Below, in pieces: positions 12,401 through 26,523 of a DNA stretch of 64,000 nucleotides; within the stretch, counting starts at the first letter, position 1, and every line of letters starts with the position of its first letter. The notes beneath the pieces were generated by a model that had not been told where the DNA came from, ran no database searches, and worked only from the letters and a program-made list of their open reading frames with translations. This DNA is from Capitulum mitella (lineage: Eukaryota; Arthropoda; Thecostraca; Pollicipedomorpha; Pollicipedidae), in NCBI GenBank assembly GCA_030062745.1, contig CP099844.1, positions 4,183,481 through 4,247,480 on the forward strand, written 5' to 3'. The position numbers and the translations under genes were made by a program.

Positions 12401-15400
12401 CCAACACGCGCACCGACGTCTCGATGCGAGCCAACAACCTGGTCTCCTGCCAGCAGGAGTGCAAACGTTCCGGCTGCAACACGCTCAGTTACAAGTGAGC
12501 CCCGAGCCTGCCAGTGAAGTGTCCGGTCCTCACCGCACCATCCTGTGCGATCGAAGCAGAGCTCGTTGCATGTTTTCGGCCGTCGCTTGTGGCCTGCACT
12601 TGAAGTGGCCATTATTGGTACCGTTTCTTAAAACGGTTCACTCGTCTACACGAGTGAACCGTTTTAGGAAAATCACGCAGGCTTCCATAGCCGAATGCGA
12701 TAGTTTTTGTCTCCGACTGATCCGGCGCGTGAAATTACGCTTCGCGTTTTTGTTCATGATTTGGCCTTGTTTGCGGCTGGTTTGTGAGTAAACTGCGTCT
12801 GCCGCGTCTGTTGCAGACTGTCGTCGCTTATGGGCAATATTGACTGCCGTGGCTGTTGCAGACTACCTTGCTTACCAGCGCTATGCTCGTTTACGGGCAA
12901 CATTAACTGCAGCGTCTGTTGCAGACTGCCTTGCTTACTGGCACTATGACCAGCTGCATCTGTTGCAGACCGTCGTCGTTCACGGGCAATATTAACTGTC
13001 GCGTCTGTTGCAGACTGCTTTGCTTACCGGTGCAATGATTTGTCGCGTCTGTTGTAGAGTGACGGTTTAATTAAGGGCGCTATGAACTGCGGCGTCTGTT
13101 GCAGACTGACTTCGTTTACGGGCGAGATGAACTGCCGCCTGAGCCGAGACCTGCTGACATCGCGCGATCTCATCTCCGACTCGGAGCACGACACGTACAT
13201 CCGGCAGGACAGCCCGCGATGCGGCTCGCCGGGTCTGCCCGGACCGTCGGGCGTCGGTGAGCACAGGCGGCGACCCAGGCAGGCGGCGGATGGACACTGT
13301 GGTCCGGGCGGGCAGGGGATCCGCCGCCGTCTCGGTCAGACCGCCTCAAACCACCTCTGACGGCGGGTTTTGTTTTTACTGCGCCTCATCAGTAACGTCG
13401 GCCACGTCCATCTGACCGGGGCCGGAGTCGGCAGTGGCTTGACTTGATCGCAGCTCGAGAAAAAGGAAACCCGGAGATTAACGAGTCAACTCGAAACCGC
13501 GAAGGCCCGGTTCAGGTCCGGACGACCGTGCGAATTTCGCTCCGGACTGCTTCTATAGTCGCCTGACTCCGCTTCATCACCAGCTTGTTCCAACGCGTTA
13601 ACAAAACCAACGAACCACTGTCGGCACCCGCTTCGATCGTGGCGCTGTGTGACCGGCGCTCGGTGCCCGCCAGGCGCCTGTTACAGGCTGGTGGGGCCCA
13701 ACCTGCGCCACCGGGACCGCTACATCCACGGGGCCGTCATGCTTACCAGCCAGCTGCAGTGCGAGGACGAGTGCTCCCGACTGCGGGGCTGCACCGCCTT
13801 CAGTTTCAGGTGAGCGCTTCATCGGGAAATACACCAACTTGAACGTCAGGTGACTTAGTAGAGAACTGCATCATCTTCGGCTCCAGGTGAGTTTTGCGAG
13901 GGTGAATACATGGCCTTCAACTTCAAGTAAGTTCCCCGAACTACCGTCAGCTTCACGTGAGCTCGCAGTAGAAGACAGTAACACGTTCAATTTCAGCTGA
14001 CCTCTAACCGTAAGGTTTTAAGACTTCTGATCTCCCCCGCCCCAACCTCACGTCTGCTGGTTCACTGAGAACCAGCTAAAAGTGGTGAGCTGTTTGTGTT
14101 GATGACAAAACAAGTAATCTCAACTGAGCCATCGCATCAGCATTTAGAAATCAGGTATCTTACAGACAAGCAGCTGAGCAATACCTACCGGGCCAACAGG
14201 GCCGGACAGAGATCAGAGGGTGAGGGAGCTGACGGTGTCAAAGGGGTCCTCGATGAGCTCGAAAGTAAAGGAAAAGTATCAAAAGACAACAAGCATGGGA
14301 ACAGTACATGAAGGGGCTAAAAGCGAGGGGCCTCCTGCATTCCTTCCCCCTCCCCGCCACGCCTGCGGCTGCCGGTCAGCAATTTTTTGTCTATCTTGCG
14401 GCCGCGTGGTACAGTGAGCAGCCGGAGACGCTGGCGTCGCTCAGTCTGGGCGGGTTTAGGGACGCAATAAAGATTCGTTCTGCTGTGTTGATGTGTTGTT
14501 GGCGTTTCGTGGTGCTGTTTTGACACTCTCTTTTTAAATGTATGGCTCTGACACAGAATGGCCACTGCTTTGCTGAGTGCTAGCACTGTGTGTGTATTTC
14601 TGTAAGCGGTCTTCACGCATAGGCAATGAAAAGGACGACATTATGGAAAGCTACGACATCTGCAAGATGCTGCTACCACGTTCTTTAGGCTCCTACCAGT
14701 ATTTACCATGATTATCGGTAATGGCTAATTCGCGGCAGCGCGATGACCATAAGCATTGAACGGCCTCTGGGGCATGAGCCGACCAGAACAACGGCTCGTT
14801 GCTGCCAACAAGGTCAGGCCAAGAGGTTAGGAAGCCACCGCCCGTGGAGCAGGCAGCGGTTACCGCACATCACGCACAGATGTCGCTACTGGCGACCATA
14901 GGGGCCGCCCACACGGGGGACGACGACATTTCGCCCGCGTCACCGATGACGAACGACCTGAGGATTTGTGCTCGCCTGGCGTACACCGTGCGGTGTCCCG
15001 GGCATCGTCGAGGACAGGACAACACTTCCCCTACACAGTCTTGTTTTTTTGGCTGGAAGGCTCTGTTGTAGTTTAAATATGTTGTTGCACCTCAGATGTG
15101 TCAATTTGTATTCTTTTGCTTGCGTCATGCCCCTCCCCCATTGTGGGTCTTGGCCCCTGCAAAGGCGATTTTAGCCCCAATATTTTTTCACTTCTCTAAA
15201 CAAGAGAAACATTGTTTGTTCTTTCGAAAATGATAAGTAAGAAATGGGAATAAAAATTTCCGCCAACAAAATTGGAGTGAGTTAAATTTGTTCACAAACC
15301 CTCATTGGGGAGGAAGTTATGTTTCCAGGCACTCGGTTCGGTACCCCCATTGACACAGAACGACACCGCTGTTGCGCCTTATTAACTTTAGTATCAGAAA

Positions 15401-18400
15401 ACAACCACTTGCTTTTCTGCCCCCGTTGAATGAAATTGGATACGTATCTGGGTAATTTAAAAACGATTAATATGCCATTATTTATACATTACATTAAAAA
15501 CATACATACATTACATTACATTAAAATTGCCCATATGAATGCTGTTTGGAGCCGACGGGCTTTGGCAATCGCCCTAGACAGCAACAAAGTATAACGCATT
15601 TGATGACAAAATATAACGCATTTAAACAATATTTTGCCGCTGAAGTCCAGTTTGATTATGTCTTGCTGAATAAACTGGTTGCAAGCGTGCCTTTTTTGCG
15701 TCTGCTGGCATTACAGTCCAGAGGTTAAATAAGCAAGGGAATTCTTGGACGGGCAAGTCAGTCACAAGTTATGTGTAATTATGTCATATCATTCATGCGA
15801 AGGCTCAGAGCAACGGAGATATTTCCCAATTTGCGCCAAACCCTGAAGGGCTGACCGTTGTGCCCCGGTGAGTGGCAGCACTGAGCGTTCGTTAAAACAC
15901 CCTGAGGAGTCCCAAATCCGTCCTGTCTGGCCCAGCACGTCACCAGGTGGCTCTGAAACGAAAGTCCGCATTGTTCATCAGTAATGATATCCGCCGCGTG
16001 TGTTTTTTAGCGAGGTCGGCTGCCTTCCGACACAAACAGGTCGTCGTAAACAGTACCAGAGCGTGCCTACGAAGGCACGCAGCCCGTCCGCGTCCCACCT
16101 GGAGGATCTGATTCATTGGTTTACGATGAGCAAAGACCCACCGTCTGGGGTGGTATACATGCAGCAAGGATTTGCTGTCTGGAGTACTGCACTCAGAGCC
16201 GAGAACCACTGTGTGGAGTGATGTACATTGATTGGGCACGGTGGGCAGCTGTACAACAAAACAGATGAACAGAACAAGGAGTACCATAATCCGACCTGAC
16301 TGCTTTGGATGAATGCTCTAGTTTGGTATGTGATGGAAAAGGAAATGAAAAATGAAGCACACGGACATGGATGGACGTTACTGCCAATGCATGAACGGGC
16401 GTGGAACCAACTAAAGAACGTATGCTGTGTGGGCAGTGAAACCCTGCCTGAACCTGTACACCGTCTGTTGTCGGGGAATCTGGGCTGCTGGCGGTGTGTG
16501 GGTCGGCTCAGATCGGTCTCAGTCTGCCGGGGATGACAACCGTGGGTCGGCTCTCTGCCGGGAACGATAGTCGTGGGTCGTCTCTCTGGCGGGGACAGTA
16601 ACCGTGGGTCGGCTCTCTGCCGGGGACGGTAACCGTGGGTCGGCTCTCTGCCGGGGACGGTAACCGTGGTTCGGCTCAGATCGGTCTCAGTCTGCCGGGG
16701 ATCATAACCGTGGGTTGGCTCTCTGCCGGGAACGATAGTCGTGGGTCGTCTCTCTGCCGGGAACGGTAACTGTGGGTTGGCTCTCTGCCGGGGACGGTAA
16801 CCGTGGGTCGGCTCTCTGCCGGGGACGGTAACCGTGGGTCGGCTCAGATCGGTCTCAGTCTGCCGGGGATCATAACCGTGGGTTGGCTCTCTGCCGGGGA
16901 CAATAGTCGTGGGTCGGCTCTTTGCCGGGGACGGTAACCGTGGGTTAGCTCTCTGCCAGGGACGGTAACCGTGGGTCGGCTCTGCCGGCGACCGTAGTCG
17001 TGGGTCGGCTCAGACCGGTCTCCGTCTGCTGGGGGCCTGTCGGACGCAGAGGAGACAAAGCCACGACACGGCCGCTGATCCCACCAGGGACGACCAGGGC
17101 TCCGTTTCCGGATTAAGGGGCCTGGAGCCCTTCATCCGTCATTTTTAGCTCCTCGCTATTGTTCTCGAGTTACAAGGACGACCCAGGAGGATTTGCAGAC
17201 TGCAAACGTTATGCCAGCGAAATAGAGCGAAGGATATTGCAGTAAGGTATGGGTGATCCCTATGTTTCATTGTTAATGTAGAGTTACATCATTTTCCTCT
17301 TTGTTCCTTCAGTTTTAGAAAAGGTCATAATCGAATGCACGAAACTACATTTTTAGAATTAACACAGATATTTATGTTAAATATAATTTCGATTCCTCGT
17401 GAGATCCTCATGCTCAAAAGGCTCACATCAGTCACCCTGTTCTGTTGATTATAATTCTGATTCAACACCTGACTGGTAGTCCAATGTATGTGCACATAAT
17501 AGTCAACCCTAGTTCAAAAACAAGGCAATACCTAAGCGCAGCTTTATAATTTATAAACAATCCTGAACCTACTCGGCTCATCAAAACGGTATTCGGACAA
17601 TGACTGAGACACGACCATTCATGGGAGTGTCCGGTGGGACGCCGGACACTCTGTGACGTCACACTGGGATACGGCCATTAATGGGAGTGGCTGCTGGGAC
17701 GGCGGGCGCTCTGTGACGTCACACTGACACACGGCCATTAATGGGAATGACTGGCGGGACGCTGGACGCTCTGTGACGTCACTTCATGTCTGCCGCCGCC
17801 AGTCTGCCGTCACTCCGTTTACTATGCGGGGGCGGCGGCGGCAGCCCCGTCCGCCGACCCAGTTCACGTGTGCTGGCGGAAAAACGGTAATACACGGTGT
17901 GGGTGGCACGTAAGTGGAGCAAAGTGTAAAGACCGGGCAGCCTGGTGGCGCGGGCTGGTGCCACACCCCTCAGGCTCACAGGCGCACCGCACCGCTGGCC
18001 GACCGTTAATTTGGCTCACTTCCATCATTTGCTGCGTGCTCGTCGTGCCCAGAACCCGAGTCCGTTTGCATTCAGGCAATCTAGTATTTCTAAGAGCATT
18101 ACACAGGGAAGGTGCGAGATGTACGGATGCAGATGGAGCGGTGAAACTGAAAACTGGAGTCGCTGAGTACTGGAAAGGGCAAAGTGACAAACCACATGGG
18201 AAATATTGATGCAGTGGTAAAGCAGTAGAGAAAGGTTCTTAACCTTGCTGGGCTGGCCTCCGGATCCATTTTCGCCAGTCGGGGGTTCATGGGAACCCAA
18301 TGCCTCCAACTTCTCGAGAACTGTAAGTCGCACGGAGAAAATAAAAGCGACGCTGGAAAGTCACTGGAGAAACTAAAAGAAAGCACTTGGATTTTGTATA

Positions 18401-20134
18401 AGGTCAAGATGATGGCAGTAAAAAGAAGGTCTGAATTACTTTTGCGGGCCGAAAAAGGCACTTTAGGCTTAATTTGACTGCTTCAATCAAAACCGAAAAT
18501 AAAACGAAAAATCGTCTTTTTTCGGGCAGGGGTCGCTTTTTTCCAAAGTTATAGGAATCTGTTTCGGCTGGAATACGCCGCAAATGTGTCTGACAAGCGC
18601 ATGAAGCCTCCAACTAACTTATTAAGGTCAAACAAGGCCAACCTAGGTCTACGTATTGACGCCTATATGGTGGGCGTTCCTTATGTCTGTCACATTATCT
18701 GCTGCATTACCACTGATTATACACGATACAGCATAAAATTCTATAGCATGGGTAATATCACACAACATATCTGTGTAACTTCCATTTTGCATGGAAGTCA
18801 CAGGTGTTTGATGGTAGTCATGATCACAATGTAAAAAACAAATATTTGGAAGGAAAGTATTTTGGCGACGGCAAGGAATTCTACTTTGGCTACCAAAAAT
18901 AAAAGGATGGGATAGTGCAAAAGCTGCAAACTGTGCGGAAAGAAGACAAGGGTGTAATTTCGGGGGATTTTTTACGAACTTTTTTACACACACTTGAACA
19001 AGATATCTGATGCTCTCAGTTACTGCTCACATTTTACGTGGGTGGTTGGTTAGACGGAGCATACTGTTTACACACTGACGCCAAATTTTCCACGACTTTT
19101 CTCCATTTGTTAATGGATTTTTTTACCTTTCTTAAATTCAAAAAAGTGTTCTTTTCGGCGTTTAAATAGTTTCCTATATATCTTTTAACCCCTCAACACT
19201 TGGAATGCAACACATTTTTCGACAATGCCAGATATACAGTTTGCCCCAAAGAGCGCAAATACGTAACACTTTAACATCCACTCGTACTCGCCCTCCTTCT
19301 AAGAAATCCACGACGACAACCCTGCGCAAAGAGAACGCCGCATCACGTTCTAGTTTCTTCCTAATTCAATACAATTCTTATTTCCCGTGGTCATACGACG
19401 TACATTCGCATTGGCAGCAAGTGCAATGTTTCGAAAGTTCAGTTCAGGCCAGTCTGTTTCAGATAGGATTGGTCACCATTGGCAGTAAGTTCATGCCATA
19501 TGTTAATACTTCCGAAGTACAAATGACTTACGAAAAACATTCCAAGACCGTAAACTAATGAACTTTATTCGGTTGCGGGTCTGAAAGTTCGGTATGAAAC
19601 GTGACCTGGCCCCAGGTCCCAGACCAGGGGTAAAATTGCATGCACGGAGAACATGAGAAGCACCAGTGTGTATATTTGAGCTTCAGAACCGTAGTGGTAT
19701 TAGCCGGCTCGCGATGACTCACCAGGGGGCGACTCGCCTCCTGTTATGAGTGAAAAAGCAGTACGTTCGAACATGAAACTGTGCTCTCTTAAAAAAAAAA
19801 ACAGACAGCCGACAGCCACACATGTTCTAGCAGCTGCCAGGAGCAACGTAGCACAGCACGTGTCTCGTATACGTGTTGACAACGCCTACGTAAAATGGAT
19901 TGCAACACCGCAAAATCACAGAACCAGATCCTCAGCCTCAGTAGCAAACGTGGAAAAGGCTGAACGTTTGGCTGACGGTCAATGACCTGGACATTTTCGA
20001 AGAATTCGAGATAGCAGACTTGTTCTAATTGTCATGTTCTATAAAAAAACAAGTTCCATGTCAGCTGATAAATCTCACAAGCTGTTGTTGCAGCGCGGTA
20101 TATGTATATATATACATATACATACATATATACA

Positions 20135-20174
<40 letters not shown>

Positions 20175-23100
20175 GGGGGTCACCCAGCCTAGTTATACCA
20201 CCTCCCATGATCTATTTGGGACAGCTGATTGCCAGTTAAAGGACATTTTTTGAGAGAGACGGCATGACAGCAGATTTGATCCTTTCCTCTTTCTCTTTGG
20301 CAACGACGAGTGGTGGGTCCGTGAAGTTTGAGTGCAAGTTTGGAATTATATTCTTGGATGAATAACGGAACTATCAATGCCGTGGAACAAAATCGGTGCT
20401 ATGCAGTGTCTCCGTTAGAATTACGTTTATTATTTTGTCAGAATAGAGGTGACATGTGAGCACGTTTCCTTTCATACGTGGCTAGTTATGGTAGAGCCAT
20501 TGCCGTTTTTACGCCACCACTTGCCCGACTTGATTGCGCCAGTGGCGCAATCGGGGCAGGACAAGGTAACGATGTGCTAATGGTTGTTCCATTGTTATGT
20601 ATGTGTGTGGGACCCATTTAAAGAGAGAATCACGGGGCGTGGCGATTCGGCTGCAAAGTGTGTACCTTGAGAGTGAGACAGACGCGTCGTCAGAGCCTCC
20701 TTAGGAGAGTTATAGCCCTCACATACACACACGGAGCCCGTTCAGCCCTCCGTCGTCCATGCGGGCCGTATAAACTAATGCAAAACATCATTTTTCCCCC
20801 TTCCCCATGTAATCAACACCCCTAAATCATGCAGGCAGCCCCAGGCCGAGAATCTTGGCAACAATTGTGGAACAAGAACCTCCTATCAATCTTGCGGGTA
20901 AAGGTTTTTCAGACTTTGGCCAGTTCATTTATAGAGGTTGGCTCACCGCTAACCATACCAACGGTGCTCTTTCGGTCGAAGCCAAATGGCGTCGCTGCGC
21001 GTTTCCCTACCGACGGATTGGACCACCCCTGCAGGAGTTTGCTCCCTAGTCGACATGTTGAAATAGACCCTGGAGGAAGACGAATGCACCTTTTTCCAAC
21101 CCCAAAACTCTTATGATTTCGGCGACCTTACTTCGACATTTGGAAAATGCAGGACCGTTTCATTTTCAGGCTTGACCCTATTCCCGGCAGGGAGGGGGCC
21201 GAATCCGCCCCCCTTCGGGTTTTTTGCTTGTCAGTCCCAGGGTTTTTGATGCAGACTTACAAAAGTTGATCGCTTTTCCTAGCTATTCTTTCTATGTACT
21301 TTGACAAAATTTCGAAACCCTATTCCGCTCAGGGGCGGAGCCAGGCAACGGTTTTGGGAGGCATCTCAGGCCATTTTCGGCCCTGTTCAGGGTAACAGGA
21401 AAATGACTACCAAAGACAGCGTTTTTGAAATGGAGCTTGAAACTTTATACGGATGTATAGCTAAATAGTGGAGCAACGTACGAACACAATGTCGCTTATC
21501 TTAGGTCACTTTACAGGGTCAGGTCAAGGTCTAAATTCAAAGTTTGGTTTTATAGTAATAATTTCGGCCCTTTTTTCAAATGCTGACCCCGGAATATATG
21601 TGACATAGAAGGGTGCCCTGTACTTGCTTGTCAAGTTTCAGCTCGATATCAGGTCGGGTCACGGAGCTATGACCTAAAATGTCAGTGCGCGTACCCTACA
21701 TCACAATAGCCGTAATTGTAGTAGCCGAATTTTTTAAATAGTGAATTCAAATCATTAAAAGCGTTTTCAGGTAATATTAAATGCATACGAGATCATTCCA
21801 AGTGACTCCAAGGTCACTGGAGGTCATTTAAGGTTAAAGGTCACAAGTTGATCTGAAGAACATGTGACCAATGCAGTTCCCCCTTTTTCATGTCCCTGGC
21901 ACCGCCTATGCTAACATTATATAAACATTGTAATACGATTTGCACTTCTTTAGCATGACATGACTAGCAAAAGCCAAAAAAGTGCCTTTACCTTTTTTGT
22001 TCATTCAGTTATTGAAAAACTTATCCTTCTATTTTTGAAACCCGTGAACGCCTATGAATTTTCTCAAACTTTCAAACATGTGCACCAGTGGTAGAAGTCC
22101 CATCCATAATCTCTCGATTCATGTCAATTTCATCGAAATCGGTCTATAAACAACGCAGATATGAGAAGTCCAAAAATACCCCCATTTTGATATTTTTCCT
22201 CCCCTGTATCCACCCCTTTCAAAATTTTGAAGACTTCTTTTTTAAAAGTGTAGTTTACGTCATGGCAAATCGATTGACGTTTGTTGTGATGAAATCGGAT
22301 GTGTAGTTTTCGAGATCTCGGGGGCCGAATTCGCCCTCCCGTGCCGGGAATCGGCCATACCGTGTAGCCCTCCGGGAATAGGGTTAAGGGCGGAACAGTT
22401 TCTGGTCACAAGAGGGGTATGATCCCCAAACCCATCAGTTGTCCCTCTGTAGCAACCCCCTCGGGGTCCTGCCATCATTGTGTCTGGGTTCCAGCACTTC
22501 TCCCAGCCAAATGAGAGATATTGGTAGAAAGAATAACTAGCACAGTTGCTCACGATACACCAGGTAGTGGTCAATTATCTTCTTTGTGACCAAAAAAAAG
22601 TATATGGAACTTCATTTTTTTATGATTGCGCATCACATCACATCACATGGCGAAAAAGCGGCACGGTTGCCGTTATCGCGCCTTTGGGGTTTCGTACTAC
22701 GTGTTAAATAAAGCAAAATAGCAGGCAAAGACTGAAGCACTAAAATGCCAGATATTCTGGTGGTAAAAATACCTTGGGAAATATACGACAATGGAATAAG
22801 ACAATTCTTGTCATATCATAATCACAGTGCCCTTTTTCGACAAGGCAAAGCAAACTGAACAGCTTCTCTCATACACCCGTACATATGCATCGGTGTTTGG
22901 CTTATGATAAAACAATAATAAAGAATGTGGCCCTGTGATCTCTGTCAATGCTTACACGGTGTAGCCTCATAATCGTGCGATTATGCATGCATCGCACCTA
23001 CACTTAACATAATAGCTATAGACATATTTCTAAGCAAACCCTCATTCTGCTCGCAGGCAGTTCTCGCTTCTTTGTAATCAGAAATTCTGTGGTCTGGCAA

Positions 23101-26100
23101 CACGTTTCGCGCACACTTTGGTACGGGCTCTGGGCACGCAATGGTAGGCCGCTCTCCCCGTTTGACAGCGCTGAAGGGAATGACGTAATACGCGGTCGGT
23201 CAGTCTCCAGAAGTGGTGGGAGCCTGTTGCTAGGTGGAAGGCATCATAATCCCGCACCATCTATCCGGGATTTAGTCTCGACATGAACCTTTTTAACATG
23301 AATTATCTATGGCGAGAAGCCTTGTTTTTCGTCCGATTTTGACAGAACGTTTTCCAGACAATGACACTTAGGTTGGAACGGCTGTCTGCAGAATTTTGCC
23401 ATCTTTGAGCCAGAAGTGTAGAAGATATCCCAAAAAATTACGGCACGGATGGTTTGACGCCGACAGTAACTGGCTGATCTAGCAAGATGAGACGCCGGCG
23501 AGTTGAAACACTGCTGATATCAACCGCCTGTTCACCATTCTAAACATTAGTCGTCCTTCAGCTAGACACATTTCTGACATCAGTTTCCGGTGGTCTAACT
23601 TTGAGATAGAGCTGCCGCAGCTCGTGCTTTACATGGACGGAGCACCGCCGACTGAGGGCGTCTTCACTGCCGCAGGGCCGGCTACGCTCGCACGGAGAAC
23701 TGCCTGCTGAGCCGCGAGGGCGGCCAGCAGATGAACCACCTGCTGGAGATGGTGCTGCAGCGCGACCCCGGCTGGAGCGTGTTCCAGCTGGACAGCACCT
23801 CCGGCCAGTGTTCGTCGCCCGTCGTCGGTCCTGGCCCCGCAGGCCCGGGCGGCGGTCGGCCCGGCTCCGCAACAGGTCAGTCCGGCCCCTCAGCCGAGAG
23901 GCGGAGAGAGAGGGTACGGGAGTTGGGGCGCGAAGGAGGGACAGCAGAGAAATGTTGGATCAAGAGAAGACGACGAAATCTGCATCCGGCGTTTGTTGTG
24001 ACGGCACGGAGGTGAAAACCGTCCAAGAACGTGGTAATTCTTCATCAGAATACGATTATATCATTATTATAGATCGTACCTTGGTACACTGTGCACGTGG
24101 AAAGCAAGACGCATTGCACTGAGTGGCGGCGAAGAAAACCGGTGTATACGTGGGGTATGCACATTCATATGTCTGCATGGGCATGGGCATTTTTTGTGCA
24201 AATCTAAGGTCGGTAAACATTGCCTTGATTGAAGTGTGCATGGAAATTTCGTTTTAGCCATCAGAAAAAAGAACTTTGTCATAGCAGAGTCGAAGTCGAA
24301 CAGGCATCACAGTTTGTTCTCTAGCTGGCTGTGAGCTAAACATTCCTCCTTTTGGGCAAATCTTCGAGATACACCCTCCTTCCCCCCAAAAAAAAAACAT
24401 TTTCACCATGCCTACCATGACTGCAAACGACCAGCACAAACGTCGCCATCGTTGATTAAATACGTTACGTTGATAAAAAGAACCATTTTCATTCCGTGTA
24501 GCACGCTATTTCTTCCATACCTAAATTGCCGCTGCCTCATCCGGGGAGTAAATTGTACACAATACTTAGAAAAACCGGTGTTCCTCCAAAGGCGAGCTGT
24601 TGCAATAACAAACAACGTTTACCCTTCACATGGTTCGGACCAATGTTCATACACTACAGAAAACTGAAATGGCGTGATATTGCAAAAACATTTTGCATAC
24701 TTTACAAAGTAAACGCGAACAGCGAATATAGCATTGGCATGAAATCAACATTTAAGACACTTTTCAAAAAGAAGTTTCGACTTTTCTCCTCCGCATACCA
24801 GGGATTAGTTAAATTGTGGCGGGACAGTAGGGATACCAGGGATTATTCGACTTTCACCTCTGTAACCAAAATTACGGAATGGCATTATGGCGTCCAGAAG
24901 TGCCCATTATCAATGATATTCTGCCATCAAAACGGAAAATTCGACGCAACATGGAAAACGCATTTCTTGCTCATGACATGCTGGATAAAACAATATAAAA
25001 CAAAAAATGAATCAGCTTAAAATTAATTGCACTGGATGGCAGAGGAAAAGGTAAAAATAACCGTAGTACTAAGAAGGCGTGCTTATGTCTTTTGGGGATT
25101 AATCTTCTGTGTGGTAATCTAAAATCTTTTCATCTCGGTTTAGGCTCGCACAGGCATTCTTAACCAGCTCTGGGGTGGCCCGCCTGACAAGCCCCTTTTA
25201 AATCTTGGTGGATCCGTCATTACCTGACAAGTTGTGTTTTCACGCTTGACACAAAGGGAAGAAATGTAACGTGCTGTCATTAACTACCAACACAACTAAT
25301 TTCAAATTAGATTTAGCGGGCAGTCGGAAGCGTCTTGTCAAGACTGCTTTCCCTTTTTTTCAACTATCGCCTTTCTCTCTCGCCAATGTTCACCATTTAG
25401 TCACCTTCAACAGTACGGGGGGAGAGGAGGGAAGGTACGACCCCCAGCCATTTACAAACTTGACGTGATGGAGCAACGAAACAAGAACGAGCGTGTAGCT
25501 TTGTCTTTTAGCTACGCGGTGACATCCTGTCTGATCCCGTTTTTGTTCACTCAGGGACCTTACAGGTGACCTCAAAGGATGCCATGTCGGCGGGTTCTGG
25601 TTTTAATGGAATCCTATGAGACATAACATGAAGAACGTTTTTCATGGGTCCAACACGACTTCTGGCGATGAATAAGGACTCAAACTACTGTTGGTATTGA
25701 TTTCTTTTCTGATTTTTCATGGTACTGTTTACATCTGTTTACATCAAACATCTGTTTACATATAGCGTTCCTGATTACATCATGGTCTTTCCAAGGTTGA
25801 TAAAAGGTCGAAAAAATCAGTGACTTCCATTCATGATTCTGCCCTTAAGATGACCTTGACCCAAGCAAAGATTGCGGTCCAGGGATCACTAACACCATGG
25901 GTGTTACCCACTTTAAGACTGAGTGAGATCTAGTACCGTAAAATACTTCAAACGTTTGTTACCCGATGAAGACCGTCGCCGTCACATTATTTCTACGTTA
26001 CACGCCCTCTATGGAGAAGTCGTATGTCAGTGACCTATGAAGCTATTGACTTCAAATTTTTCGGCAAGCCATAAAAAAGCTTGACGCTCAGGTACACGAA

Positions 26101-26426
26101 ATGCCAGATTAATTTAAAAAGTCGTTCTGGGATAACTTCCGCAAAACCACAGTGACAGAAAGCGTACTCAGGAGAGTTCACAGGGGCATTAACTTCCAGA
26201 CCTCAGCGGAGTTTTCTGCGCCGAGTGATATGCACCGGCAGGTCACATGACTCTTGGGTTCTAAGTACTTCTGATCTGTTGAGCCCATCCTTTAGCAAAC
26301 TTTGGGAAAACCGCTGGCGACCGCTGCGTGGTTGGGTGGCCGGCCCAAAAGACATTAACGTGCTCTCGGTGAAGAAGTGGGCTCTGAAACGAAAAAGAAC
26401 GGCTGAAAAGTTTTGTTTCAAAACTT

Positions 26427-26523
<97 letters not shown>

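Larger units (their letters stand above)
13810..23675. other. 9.9 kb intron inside PAN domain 7
   Basis: No further PAN exon is found. Listed separately are the donor ladder, a 31-base minisatellite (16495-17035), a TA-rich tract (20099-20171) and a 1.2 kb inverted-repeat element (21171-22388). A three-fold near-repeat of GACGTCACACTG...CGGCCATTAATGGGA lies at about 17640-17785 (period about 63). The rest is AT-rich without recognisable content. Confidence 0.7.

Noticed and set aside
24526-25020. 164-residue open frame
   Set aside because: It lies in AT-rich DNA, has no recognisable domain, codon use is unlike the GC-rich exons, and there is no splice pattern around it.
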